This document shows positions 17,283 to 25,114 of a stretch of DNA of 64,000 bases, piece after piece (the stretch's first letter is position 1; every line of letters begins with the position of its first letter). The notes under the pieces are model-generated. The model was not told the DNA's origin. It saw nothing but the letters and a program-made list of their open reading frames with translations, and searched no databases. Made by a program: the position numbers and the translations under genes. The stretch is from JACCWP01 sp963785115 (GTDB lineage: Bacteria; Actinomycetota; Actinomycetes; Propionibacteriales; Nocardioidaceae). The stretch spans positions 248,001 through 312,000 of the forward strand of contig CAWATY010000031.1 of assembly GCA_963785115.1 (NCBI GenBank). The letters are read 5' to 3'.

Positions 17283-18367
17283 GCGCGCACGGTAGCCGAC
17301 GCGGCGCTCGACGCGACCCGTTCGGCGACCGCCTCCCCGATCGCCCGGGTGCCGCGGGCCGCGTCGCCCCGGGTGGCCAGATCGGCGGCGACCGCGTCCT
17401 CGATCCGGCGGGCAGCGCCCGCCAGGCCGAGGTGGTCGGCGAGCAGGGCGGCGGACAGGATCGCGGCGGTCGGGTCCGCCAGGTCGCGGCCCGCGATGTC
17501 GGGGGCGGAGCCGTGCACCGGCTCGAACATGCTCGGGGTCTCGCGGCCGGGGTTGATGTTGGCGCTGGCCGCCAGTCCGATGCCCCCCGTCACCGCGGCG
17601 GCGAGGTCGGTGAGGATGTCGCCGAACAGGTTGTCGGTGACGATGACGTCGAAGCGGGCCGGGTCAGTGACGAGGAAGATCGTGGCCGCGTCGACGTGCA
17701 GGTAGTCGACCTCGACGTCTGCGAACTCGGCGCCGACGTCGCGGACGGCACCCGCCCAGAGCCCGCCGGCGTGGGTCAGCACGTTGGTCTTGTGCACCAG
17801 CGTGAGCCGCTTGCGTGGCCGGGCCGCCGCACGCCCGAACGCGTCGCGCACCACCCGCTCGATCCCGAACGCGGTGTTGATGCTGACCTCGGTCGCGATC
17901 GCGTGCGGGGTGCCGGCGCGCATGACGCCGCCGTTGCCGACGTACGGGCCCTCGGTGCCCTCGCGCACCACGACGAAGTCGACCTCGCCGGCGTCGCGCA
18001 GCGGCGACGAGACGCCCGGCCACAACCGCGACGGCCGCAGGTTGACGTGGTGGTCGAGCTCGAACCGCAGCCGTAGCAGCAGCCCGCGCTCGAGCAGGCC
18101 GGGCGGCAGGCTCGGGTCGCCGGGACGACCTCCCACCGCGCCGAGCAGGATGGCGTCGTGCCGGCGGATCTCGTCCAGCACGCTGTCGGGCAGCACCTCG
18201 CCGGTCGCGAGGTAGCGCTCCGCGCCGAGGTCGTAACGCTCGGCCTCGACCCGTACGCCGTCCGGCTCGACCGCCGCGTCCAGCACCCGCAGGGCCTCGG
18301 CCGTGACCTCCTGGCCGATGCCGTCACCGGGGACGTGGGCGAGCGTGCAGCGGGTGGTCGTCGTCAT
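17279..18367 (-). CDS. leuB: 3-isopropylmalate dehydrogenase
   Basis: 362-aa NAD-dependent beta-decarboxylating dehydrogenase for the third step of leucine synthesis. AHVPGDGIGQEVTAEAL is the N-terminal signature; catalytic LVHKTNVL; the metal-binding DNLFGDILTDLAA; and the nucleotide site EPVHGSAPDIAGRDLADP. The ATG at 18367 is preferred to a TTG two codons upstream. It overlaps ilvE by 4 nt and follows a small ORF (18390-18533) by 22 nt. No leuCD genes are seen in the window. Confidence 0.95.
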   Translation of the reverse strand: MTTTTRCTLAHVPGDGIGQEVTAEALRVLDAAVEPDGVRVEAERYDLGAERYLATGEVLPDSVLDEIRRHDAILLGAVGGRPGDPSLPPGLLERGLLLRLRFELDHHVNLRPSRLWPGVSSPLRDAGEVDFVVVREGTEGPYVGNGGVMRAGTPHAIATEVSINTAFGIERVVRDAFGRAAARPRKRLTLVHKTNVLTHAGGLWAGAVRDVGAEFADVEVDYLHVDAATIFLVTDPARFDVIVTDNLFGDILTDLAAAVTGGIGLAASANINPGRETPSMFEPVHGSAPDIAGRDLADPTAAILSAALLADHLGLAGAARRIEDAVAADLATRGDAARGTRAIGEAVAERVASSAASATVRA

Positions 18368-18389
18368 GGGCAACCAGTGTCGCGGGCGG

Positions 18390-18533
18390 TCAGTTGTCGT
18401 CCGGACGGGGGCCGCCGTTGTCCCGCAGGTCGAGGGCGGACTGGACCGCGGCGGTGCCGCCGACGCGCCCGTCGTCGGTGGTGTCGGTGCGGTGCTGGCT
18501 GGGTCCCCACTCGGTGGGGTACATCTCGTACAC
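18390..18533 (-). CDS. small conserved-looking hypothetical protein upstream of leuB
   Basis: 47-aa ORF, GTG start at 18533 (alternative ATG at 18524, reading MYPTEWGPSQHRTD), ending DNGGPRPDDN. It is very hydrophilic and acidic with no membrane segment. AGAGAGG lies about 8 nt before the GTG as a ribosome-binding site. It reads into leuB with a 22-nt gap, suggesting a common transcript. The upstream sequence contains three tandem 12-bp repeats. No known family recognised; function unknown. Confidence 0.5.
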   Translation of the reverse strand: MYEMYPTEWGPSQHRTDTTDDGRVGGTAAVQSALDLRDNGGPRPDDN

Positions 18534-18544
18534 GGTCGGATCGC

Positions 18545-18580
18545 CTCTCTGACGGACTCTCTGACGGACTCTCTGACGGT
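18545..18580. repeat. three tandem 12-bp repeats
   Basis: Unit CTCTCTGACGGA at 18545-18556, 18557-18568 and 18569-18580; the last copy ends in T instead of A. The array lies 12-47 nt upstream of the small ORF that precedes leuB, where its promoter would be. It may be a binding site set or simply slippage. Confidence 0.9.
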
Positions 18581-18902
18581 TGGGACGGCCGGGAAAATGT
18601 TCCTCGGGCGAGTCCCGACCGGAGAGGCCTGCCGACGGATCGCGTCGGTGCGGCGGATCTGCGGAATGCGGGTGCGGCGGGGGTGGTGCTCGACATCGCT
18701 GCGGGACTCGTGGCCGGGAACGCCAAACGCCGCAGCGGGGGTCGGCCTCTAGTGGGCCCCGCTACGGCAGCGAAGGATGACTACGAAGTTCCGCATGGCC
18801 CTTGCAGGCTACGACGGGACCACCGCGGCGGTCGCACCGATTGTCAGACGGTCTCGGATGTTGGGACGATCGTCTCACCACAGCTGTGCCAGACTCGTCC
18901 CG
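18581..18902. other. intergenic region between divergent leuB and methyltransferase units
   Basis: No convincing gene. The best structure is GACGATCGTC, a perfect 10-bp palindrome at 18865-18874, 29 nt before the methyltransferase GTG; it could be an operator. Confidence 0.4.
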
Positions 18903-19469
18903 GTGAGCGCCCCGCCCGAGGTTCCCCCGGTGGTGGCCCGTGCGCTGGCCGCATCGCGGGCCCAGGGATTCGTCAGCTCCGTGCGCAACGAGGCCGGCCG
19001 ACTGCTGGCCGCGCTCGCCGCCAGCCGCTCGGGCACGCTCGGCGAGCTCGGCACCGGCTGTGGGGTCGGGGCCGCCTGGCTGCGCAGCGCCCTGCGCGAC
19101 GACGCGCGAGTGGTGACCGCTGAGCTCGACCCGGTCCTCGCCGAGCTCGCCCGCGAGCTGTTCGCCGACGACGACCGGGTCGAGGTGCACGCGGGCGACT
19201 GGACCACGCTGGAGGCGTTCGCCCCGTTCTCGCTGCTGTTCATCGACGTCCGCGACGTCAAGCGCGAGGGCATCGACCTGATCGCCGACCTCGTGGCGCC
19301 CGGCGGCGTCGTGATGCTCGACGACTTCACTCCCTGCAGCACCTGGCCCCCGCTGTACGAGGGCCGAGTCGACGTCATGCGCGAGCGTTGGCTCACCGAC
19401 TCGCGCTTCACCGCCGTCGACGTGGTGGTCGCCGACGACTCCTCCGTCGTGGTGGCTTCCCGCCGCTGA
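18903..19469 (+). CDS. O-methyltransferase-like class I SAM methyltransferase
   Basis: 188 aa. Motif I is LGELGTGCGVGAAWL, the acidic ribose-binding residue is in VVTAELDPVLAEL, and FSLLFIDVRDVKREGIDLI plus GGVVMLDDFTPCSTWPP resemble the metal-dependent CCoAMT-type O-methyltransferases, though a clear DDxxxD metal triad is not obvious. Substrate unknown. The GTG at 18903 starts directly at the family's N-terminal helix; a longer frame from 18777 covers the likely promoter and is rejected. Convergent with serA (25-nt gap). Confidence 0.82.
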   Translation: MSAPPEVPPVVARALAASRAQGFVSSVRNEAGRLLAALAASRSGTLGELGTGCGVGAAWLRSALRDDARVVTAELDPVLAELARELFADDDRVEVHAGDWTTLEAFAPFSLLFIDVRDVKREGIDLIADLVAPGGVVMLDDFTPCSTWPPLYEGRVDVMRERWLTDSRFTAVDVVVADDSSVVVASRR

Positions 19470-19494
19470 CGCGCCGGAGTGCGGCCGGCCGGGC

Positions 19495-21084
19495 CTACTC
19501 GGCGAGGTCGACCCGTCGGATCCACACCGCGTTCATCGCCGCACCGACGTCGTCGACGACGTCAGCGGGCACCGCAGAGTCGACCGCCAGGGCGACCAGG
19601 GCGTGCCCGCCGCGGCGGTCGCGGCTGACCTGCATGCCCGCGATGTTGACGCCGGCGTCACCGAGGATCTTGCCGACCGCGCCGATCATGCCGGGACGGT
19701 CGTCGTAGTTGACGAGCAGCAGGTGCTCGGTGGGCTCGATCTCGACGTCGAAGCCGTCGATCTCGACCAGCCGCTCGCGCTGTTGGATGCCGACCAGGGT
19801 GCCGGAGACCGACACCTGGGTGCCGTCGGCGCGGGTGCCACGCAGCGTCACCAGGTTGCGGTGGTCGGGGCTGTCGGCATCGGTCAGCAGCCGCACCTCG
19901 AGTCCGCGCTCGGCAGCGAGCAGCGGCGCGTTGACGTACGACACCTTCTCCTCGACGACGTCGGCGAAGGCGCCCTTGAGCGCCGCCAGCTCGAGCACCT
20001 TGACGTCGTGGCTGGTGATCTCGCCGCGCACCTCGACGTCGAGATGCTGGGTGATGCCGTCGGCCAGCGCGGTGAAGATGCGGCCCAGCTTCTCGGTCAG
20101 CGGGATGCCGGGGCGCACGTCCTCGGCGATCACGCCGCCCTGGACGTTGACGGCGTCGGGCACCAGCTCGCCGGCAAGGGCGAGGCGGACCGACCGGGCG
20201 ACGGCGACGCCGGCCTTCTCCTGGGCCTCGTCGGTGCTGGCACCGAGGTGCGGCGTGGCGACGACGTTCTCCAGCTCGAACAGCGGTGAGTCGGTGCAGG
20301 GCTCGGAGGCGAAGACGTCCAAACCGGCGGCGGCGACGCGGCCCTCCTTGACCGCCGAGTACAGCGCGGTCTCGTCGACGATCCCGCCCCGGGCGGCGTT
20401 GACGAGGATGACCTGCGGCTTGACCTTGTGCAGCTGCTCGTCACCGATCAGACCCAGCGTCTCCGGGGTCTTGGGCAGGTGCACCGAGATCGCGTCCGAC
20501 TCGGCCAACAGCTCGTCGAGCCCGACGAGGCGAACGCCCATCTGGGCGGCGCGACCGGCCTGGACGTACGGGTCGAACGCGATCACCCGCATGCCGAACG
20601 CGGACAGTCGCTGGGCGACGAGGACGCCGATGCGACCGAGACCGACGATCCCGACGGTCTTCTCGTACAGCTCGACGCCGGTGTACTTCGAGCGCTTCCA
20701 CTCCCCGCGGCGCAGCGCCTCGCTGGCGGGCGCCACGTGCCGGGCGGCGGCCAGCAGCAGACCGACCGCGAGCTCGGCGGCGCTCACGATGTTGGACGTG
20801 GGCGCGTTGACCACCATCACGCCGCTCTGGGTGGCGGCCTTGACGTCGACGTTGTCCAGCCCGACACCGGCGCGCGCGACCACCTTCAGCCGGGGGGCGG
20901 CGGCGAGGACCTCGGCGTCGACCTTCGTCGCGCTGCGGACCATCAGGGCGTCCACGTCGCCGACCGACGCGAGCAGATCGGCGCGGTCGGCGCCGTTGCA
21001 GCGACGGATCTCGAAGTCGGGTCCGAGGGCCTCGACGGTGGCCGGCGAGAGCTCTTCGGCGAGGAGGACGACGGGCTTGCTCAC
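19495..21084 (-). CDS. serA: D-3-phosphoglycerate dehydrogenase
   Basis: 529-aa long (type I) SerA, first step of serine synthesis. N-terminal substrate/NAD domains: VVARAGVGLDNVDVKAA, nucleotide-binding VGIVGLGRIGVLVAQRL, arginine in VNAARGGIVDE and histidine in ATPHLGASTDEAQ. An intervening (ASB) domain and a C-terminal ACT domain (LLVNYDDRPGMIGAVGKIL, about residues 455-529) match the serine-regulated mycobacterial enzyme. It belongs to the same minus-strand run as ilvBNC and leuB. Confidence 0.97.
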   Translation of the reverse strand: MSKPVVLLAEELSPATVEALGPDFEIRRCNGADRADLLASVGDVDALMVRSATKVDAEVLAAAPRLKVVARAGVGLDNVDVKAATQSGVMVVNAPTSNIVSAAELAVGLLLAAARHVAPASEALRRGEWKRSKYTGVELYEKTVGIVGLGRIGVLVAQRLSAFGMRVIAFDPYVQAGRAAQMGVRLVGLDELLAESDAISVHLPKTPETLGLIGDEQLHKVKPQVILVNAARGGIVDETALYSAVKEGRVAAAGLDVFASEPCTDSPLFELENVVATPHLGASTDEAQEKAGVAVARSVRLALAGELVPDAVNVQGGVIAEDVRPGIPLTEKLGRIFTALADGITQHLDVEVRGEITSHDVKVLELAALKGAFADVVEEKVSYVNAPLLAAERGLEVRLLTDADSPDHRNLVTLRGTRADGTQVSVSGTLVGIQQRERLVEIDGFDVEIEPTEHLLLVNYDDRPGMIGAVGKILGDAGVNIAGMQVSRDRRGGHALVALAVDSAVPADVVDDVGAAMNAVWIRRVDLAE

Positions 21085-21195
21085 AGGAGTCCTTTTCGGG
21101 GGTCGTGACGGCTGGGTGGCCAGTGCACGACGTTGTGCCCGCCGGCGAGTCTAACTAACCGACCCGCCGGCGGGCCCGAAGGACGCCGTCGCCGC

Positions 21196-21327
21196 TCAAT
21201 GGCGCGTTGCGGCGGGGTGGCTGAGCTGCCGCGGGGGGTTCATCGCGTGCAGCGTCCACCGGTCGAGGCCGCGCACCAGCGTGCGCAGCCGGAGTCGGGC
21301 GGGGGGAAGGGTGCCAGAGAGGCTCAT
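21196..21327 (-). CDS. possible small basic protein between ilvC and serA
   Basis: 43-aa ORF starting MSLSGTLPPARLRLRTLV and ending PAATRH, with a good ribosome-binding site (CGAGGAG, 5 nt before ATG). It is Arg-rich with no hydrophobic segment. The start region is half of an inverted repeat whose other half is at about 21400-21418. No family recognised. It could also be a leader-type peptide for serA, since it is followed by serA on the same strand. Confidence 0.4.
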   Translation of the reverse strand: MSLSGTLPPARLRLRTLVRGLDRWTLHAMNPPRQLSHPAATRH

Positions 21328-21418
21328 CGGGACTCCTCGGACGGGGTGCGGTCAGGACGAGCACGCCGTTGTGCCTCACCTGGTGCCAACGCTGCCATCC
21401 CGAGGAGCAGTCCCGATG
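21325..21418. repeat. imperfect inverted repeat around the small ORF start
   Basis: CATCGGGACTCCTCGG at 21325 and CCGAGGAGCAGTCCCGATG ending at about 21418 are inverted copies that differ by a 3-nt insertion. Each arm has the form of a ribosome-binding site plus ATG (GAGGAG...CCCGATG) on opposite strands, but only the minus-strand copy opens an ORF of any length. Confidence 0.7.
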
Positions 21419-21448
21419 ACGACGTGATGCCGCCCACGTAACGGCGCG

Positions 21449-22477
21449 TCAGCGCTTCGCGGTGCCCTCGACGTAGTCGTCGTCGTGGCTCTTGACCCAC
21501 GCCATCAGGTTGCGCAGGTCGCGCCCGACCCCCTCGATCGGGTGCGTCTCCCCCTGCGTGCGCAGCTCGGCGAACTCGGTTCCGCCGGCGTCCTGGTCGG
21601 CGATGAAGCGGCGGGCGAACGTGCCGTCGCGCACGTCGGCGAGCACCGCCTGCATGTTCTGCTTGACGCGGTCGTCGATCACCCGGGGGCCGGAGACATA
21701 GTCGCCGTACTCCGCCGTGTCCGACACCGACCACCGCTGCTTGGCGATGCCGCCCTCGTACATCAGGTCGACGATGAGCTTGAGCTCGTGCAGGCACTCG
21801 AAGTACGCCACCTCCGGCTGGTAGCCCGCCTCGGTGAGGGTCTCGAAGCCCTTCATGATCAGCTGCGAGACACCGCCGCAGAGCACCGCCTGCTCGCCGA
21901 ACAGGTCGGTCTCGGTCTCCTCGGTGAAGGTCGTCCGGATCCCACCGGCCCGCAGCCCGCCGATCGCCTTGGCGTAGGCCAGCGTCAGCGGCCAGGCGTT
22001 GCCGGACGGGTCCTGCTCCACGGCGACGAGGACCGGCACGCCACGCCCCTCGACGTACTCCCGGCGCACCAGGTGACCCGGGCCCTTCGGCGCCACCATG
22101 CACACGTCGACGCCGGCCGGCGGCTTGATGTAGTCGTAGCGGATGTTGAACCCGTGGCCGAAGAACATCGCGTCGCCGTCGACCAGGTTGGGCTCGATCG
22201 CCTCCGCGTACAGCCCGCGCTGGGCAGGGTCGGGAGCGAGCACGACCACCAGGTCGGCCTCCTCGCACGCCTCGAAGGGCGTGACGACGCGCAGGCCCTC
22301 TGCCTCGGCGCGCGGCCGGCTGCGTGACCCCTCGGGCAGGCCGACCCGTACGTCGACGCCGGAGTCGCGCAGGCTGAGCGCGTGGGCGTGCCCCTGGCTG
22401 CCGTAGCCGAGCACGGCCACGTTGCGCTGCTGGACCAGGCTCAGGTCGGCGTCGTCGTCGTAGTACATCTCGGCCAC
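21449..22477 (-). CDS. ilvC: ketol-acid reductoisomerase (NADP+)
   Basis: 342-aa class I enzyme of the common Ile/Val pathway: isomerises and reduces 2-acetolactate or 2-aceto-2-hydroxybutyrate. The dinucleotide site is VLGYGSQGHAHALSL; Mg-binding and catalytic segments include VAPKGPGHLVRREY and the C-terminal ECLHELKLIVDLMYEGG. Length and motifs are standard. It follows ilvN by 43 nt on the same strand in the ilvB-ilvN-ilvC order typical of actinobacteria. Confidence 0.97.
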   Translation of the reverse strand: MAEMYYDDDADLSLVQQRNVAVLGYGSQGHAHALSLRDSGVDVRVGLPEGSRSRPRAEAEGLRVVTPFEACEEADLVVVLAPDPAQRGLYAEAIEPNLVDGDAMFFGHGFNIRYDYIKPPAGVDVCMVAPKGPGHLVRREYVEGRGVPVLVAVEQDPSGNAWPLTLAYAKAIGGLRAGGIRTTFTEETETDLFGEQAVLCGGVSQLIMKGFETLTEAGYQPEVAYFECLHELKLIVDLMYEGGIAKQRWSVSDTAEYGDYVSGPRVIDDRVKQNMQAVLADVRDGTFARRFIADQDAGGTEFAELRTQGETHPIEGVGRDLRNLMAWVKSHDDDYVEGTAKR

Positions 22478-22520
22478 GGGAACGGATCTCCTCGGTCGGG
22501 TGGGATTCGGGATCTGGGGA

Positions 22521-23045
22521 TCAGCCGGCGTGGCTGACCGGGCGCAGCGCGCGGTCGGTGATCGACCGGCCGCCGCGGCTGACGGCGACCATGCCGGACT
22601 GCACGAGCTCGCGGATGCCGAAGGGCTCGAGCACCCGCAGCAGCGCGGACAGCTTGTCGGGGTTGCCGGTGGCCTCGATGGTCACCGCGTCCGTCGCCAC
22701 GTCGACCACCTTGGCACGGAACAGCTGCACGGCCTCCAGCACCTGCCCGCGCACGGACGCGTCGGCACGCACCTTGACCAGCACCAGCTCGCGCTCGACC
22801 GCCTGGGAGGGCTCCAGCGTGACGATCTTGATCACGTTGACCAGCTTGTTGAGCTGCTTGGTGACCTGCTCCAGCGGTGAGTCCTCCACGTTGACGACGA
22901 TCGTCATCCGGGAGATCTCCGGGTGCTCGGTCGGGCCGACGGCGAGGGAGTCGATGTTGAAGCCGCGGCGCGAGAACAGCCCCGAGATGCGGGCCAGCAC
23001 ACCCGGGGTGTTCTCGACGAGCACGGACAGGGTGTGCCTGCTCAC
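22521..23045 (-). CDS. ilvN: acetolactate synthase small (regulatory) subunit
   Basis: 174 aa. The N-terminal ACT domain starts HTLSVLVENTPGVLARISGL and includes RRGFNIDSLAVGPTEHPEIS, the valine-binding feedback site of the family; a C-terminal half of the IlvH/N type follows. It activates the IlvB catalytic subunit and confers valine inhibition. GTG start at 23045 overlaps the ilvB TGA by 4 nt (GTGA), implying translational coupling. Confidence 0.97.
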   Translation of the reverse strand: MSRHTLSVLVENTPGVLARISGLFSRRGFNIDSLAVGPTEHPEISRMTIVVNVEDSPLEQVTKQLNKLVNVIKIVTLEPSQAVERELVLVKVRADASVRGQVLEAVQLFRAKVVDVATDAVTIEATGNPDKLSALLRVLEPFGIRELVQSGMVAVSRGGRSITDRALRPVSHAG

Positions 23046-24805
23046 TGGCCCTCCTCCTCGCGGTCCCACACGGGCGCCATGTCCCGGGCCACCTTGATGT
23101 CGTCGTTGCTGGTGCCGGCAGCGACCATCGGCCACACCATCGCGTCGCGGTGCACCGCGAAGTCGACCACGACCGGGCGGTCGTTCACCGCCATGGCCTG
23201 CGCAACCGTCGAGTCGACGTCGTCCGGCTTGTCGCAGCGCAGTCCCACGCAGCCGTACGCCTCCGCCAGCTTCGCGAAGTCGGGGATCCGGCTGGAGTGC
23301 AGATCGGTGTGGCTGTAGCGGCCCTCGTAGAACAGGGTCTGCCACTGCCGCACCATGCCGAGCGCGGAGTTGTTGATGACAGCGACCTTGATCGGGATCC
23401 CCTCGATCGCGCAGGTGGCGAGCTCCTGGTTGGTCATCTGGAAGCAGCCGTCGCCGTCGATCGCCCAGACCGTCCGGTCGGGCTCACCCACCTTGGCGCC
23501 CATGGCCGCCGGCACGGCGTAGCCCATCGTCCCGAGACCGCCGGAATTGACCCAGGCCCGCGGCCGCTCGTACCGGACGAACTGGCTGGCCCACATCTGG
23601 TGCTGGCCCACGCCGGCGACGTACGTGGCCTCCGTGCCCGCAGCCGCCGCAATCCGCTCGATCACGTACTGCGGCGAGAGCGAGCCGTCGTCGGGGGTGT
23701 CGTAGCCGAGCGGGTAGCGCTCGGCCAGCCCACGCGTCCATGCTCCCCACGCGGTCGCGTCGCCGCGGTTGCCCGCCTCCTGCTCGGCCCGGACGGCCAC
23801 CAGCAGCTCGGCGATGATCTCCTTGCAGTCGCCCACGATGGGCACGTCGGCGTGCCGGTTCTTGGAGATCTCGGCAGGGTCGATGTCGGCGTGCACGACC
23901 TTTGCCTCGGGCGCGAACGTGTCCAGCTTGCCCGTCACCCGGTCGTCGAAGCGTGCTCCGAGCGAGACGATCAGGTCGGCGCGCTGCAGCGCCGCGACCG
24001 CTGCAACCGATCCGTGCATGCCGGGCATGCCGAGGTGCGCCGGGTGCGAGTCGGGCAGCGCCCCGCGCGCCATCAGCGTGGTCACGACCGGGATGTCGGT
24101 CAGGTCGACCAGCGCACGCAGCTGTTCGGACGCGGCGGCCTTGACGACCCCGCCGCCCACGTAGAACACCGGGCGCTCAGCGGCCATGATCAGCCGGGCG
24201 GCCTCCCGCACCTGCTTGCCGTGCGGGCGGGTGACCGGGCGATAGCCGGGGAGCGACAGCGTGTCGGGGTAGTCGAACGTCGTCATGGCCTGCATCGCGT
24301 CCTTGGCGATGTCGACCAGCACCGGGCCGGGTCGCCCGGTCGCCGCGATGTGGAACGCCTCGGCGATCGTCCGCGGGATGTCGGCGGGATCGGTGAGGAG
24401 ATAGCTGTGCTTGGTGATCGGCATCGTGATGCCGCGGATGTCGGCCTCCTGGAAGGCATCGGTCCCGATCGCCGCGCTCGCGACCTGGCCGGTGACAGCG
24501 ACGATCGGCACCGAGTCCATGTACGCGTCCGCGATCGGCGTCACCAGGTTGGTCGCACCGGGCCCCGACGTCGCCATGCACACGCCCACCCGGCCGGTCA
24601 CCTGGGCGTAGCCCTGGGCCGCGTGCCCCGCACCCTGTTCGTGCCGGACCAGGATGTGCCGGATCTGCTGGGAGTCGAGCAGGGGGTCGTACGCGGGCAG
24701 GATCGCGCCGCCCGGGATGCCGAAGACCGTGTCGACACCGGCGTGCTCCAGGGCCCGGATGAGGCTCTGCGCCCCGGTCATCCGCTGGCTGCTCTGCTCG
24801 CTCAT
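23042..24805 (-). CDS. ilvB: acetolactate synthase large (catalytic) subunit
   Basis: 587-aa TPP-dependent enzyme that makes 2-acetolactate or 2-aceto-2-hydroxybutyrate. N-terminal VFGIPGGAILPAYDPLL and RHEQGAGHAAQGYAQVTGR (catalytic Glu region), middle FAD-binding domain, and C-terminal TPP motif GDGCFQM...NNSALGMV. The ribosome-binding site AGAAGGA precedes ATG at 24805. It is the first structural gene of ilvBNC, read through the leader and terminator at 24847-24941, so its expression is probably attenuated by branched-chain amino-acid supply. Confidence 0.97.
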   Translation of the reverse strand: MSEQSSQRMTGAQSLIRALEHAGVDTVFGIPGGAILPAYDPLLDSQQIRHILVRHEQGAGHAAQGYAQVTGRVGVCMATSGPGATNLVTPIADAYMDSVPIVAVTGQVASAAIGTDAFQEADIRGITMPITKHSYLLTDPADIPRTIAEAFHIAATGRPGPVLVDIAKDAMQAMTTFDYPDTLSLPGYRPVTRPHGKQVREAARLIMAAERPVFYVGGGVVKAAASEQLRALVDLTDIPVVTTLMARGALPDSHPAHLGMPGMHGSVAAVAALQRADLIVSLGARFDDRVTGKLDTFAPEAKVVHADIDPAEISKNRHADVPIVGDCKEIIAELLVAVRAEQEAGNRGDATAWGAWTRGLAERYPLGYDTPDDGSLSPQYVIERIAAAAGTEATYVAGVGQHQMWASQFVRYERPRAWVNSGGLGTMGYAVPAAMGAKVGEPDRTVWAIDGDGCFQMTNQELATCAIEGIPIKVAVINNSALGMVRQWQTLFYEGRYSHTDLHSSRIPDFAKLAEAYGCVGLRCDKPDDVDSTVAQAMAVNDRPVVVDFAVHRDAMVWPMVAAGTSNDDIKVARDMAPVWDREEEGQ

Positions 24806-24846
24806 CGTGTCCTTCTTCTTTACGCGGTGCGCTCGATCCTGGCATG

Positions 24847-24875
24847 AAAAAACCCTCGGCCCGACGGGCGGAGGG
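24847..24875 (-). terminator. ilvB attenuator terminator
   Basis: Minus-strand stem CCCTC ... GAGGG closed by a GC-rich inner stem (CCGTCGGG type), followed by TTTTTT and located 42 nt before the ilvB ATG. A preceding hairpin pairs 24879-24888 with 24906-24915 (10 bp, one wobble) and overlaps the end of the leader peptide. Confidence 0.85.
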
Positions 24876-24902
24876 CGTGCGCGCTGGCGGAGCTCGACGT
24901 GC

Positions 24903-24941
24903 CTAGCCGGCGCGCGAGGTGACTACGAGAAGGTGTGCCAC
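24903..24941 (-). CDS. leader peptide of the ilvBNC attenuator
   Basis: 12-residue ORF, GTG to TAG, reading (V/M)AHLLVVTSRAG. The Leu-Leu-Val-Val run matches the regulation expected for acetolactate synthase and resembles, from memory, the RLVVVTARR-type ilvB leader of corynebacteria. Leader, overlapping hairpin and terminator have the same order as at cimA. No strong Shine-Dalgarno is visible. Confidence 0.75.
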   Translation of the reverse strand: MAHLLVVTSRAG

Positions 24942-24981
24942 GTCGCCCAGCGTGACTCGGCGGCCGTGCAGCGTCAAGCAT

Positions 24982-24999
24982 GCGAGACGCGCGTCTCGC
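24982..24999. promoter_or_regulatory. perfect 18-bp palindrome between ilvB leader and divergent fibre gene
   Basis: GCGAGACGCGCGTCTCGC, a perfect inverted repeat, 40 nt upstream of the leader-peptide start and about 115 nt before the divergent gene at 25115. Position and symmetry suit a dimeric repressor or activator; the protein is unknown. Confidence 0.6.
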
Positions 25000-25114
25000 C
25001 AGTCGGAACCAGGGAAAACCGCCCCCGCGGATCACTTCTGGGGGCATGCTCGGGTGGCCAGTCGATGCGGGGGACGTCGGTGAGCACAGCCGAGCGCCGT
25101 CCCGAGGAGTCCGC

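Noticed and set aside
13833..17705. Very long plus-strand open frame (about 1,290 codons) opposite the PNPOx-like, kinase, ilvE and leuB genes
   Set aside because: High GC makes stop codons rare in antisense frames; composition is Arg/His/Gly-rich without domains, while the opposite strand carries clear enzymes.
18545..18580. CRISPR or VNTR array
   Set aside because: Units are 12 bp with no spacers and only three copies; no cas genes. Reported as a tandem repeat only.
18364..18726. 120-codon minus-strand frame upstream of leuB
   Set aside because: Low-complexity Ser/Pro/Arg text made by translating the tandem repeat; the 47-aa ORF in another frame has a ribosome-binding site and balanced composition.
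19603..21154. Plus-strand open frames opposite serA
   Set aside because: Shadow frames rich in Ser/Arg; SerA is complete with all catalytic motifs on the minus strand.
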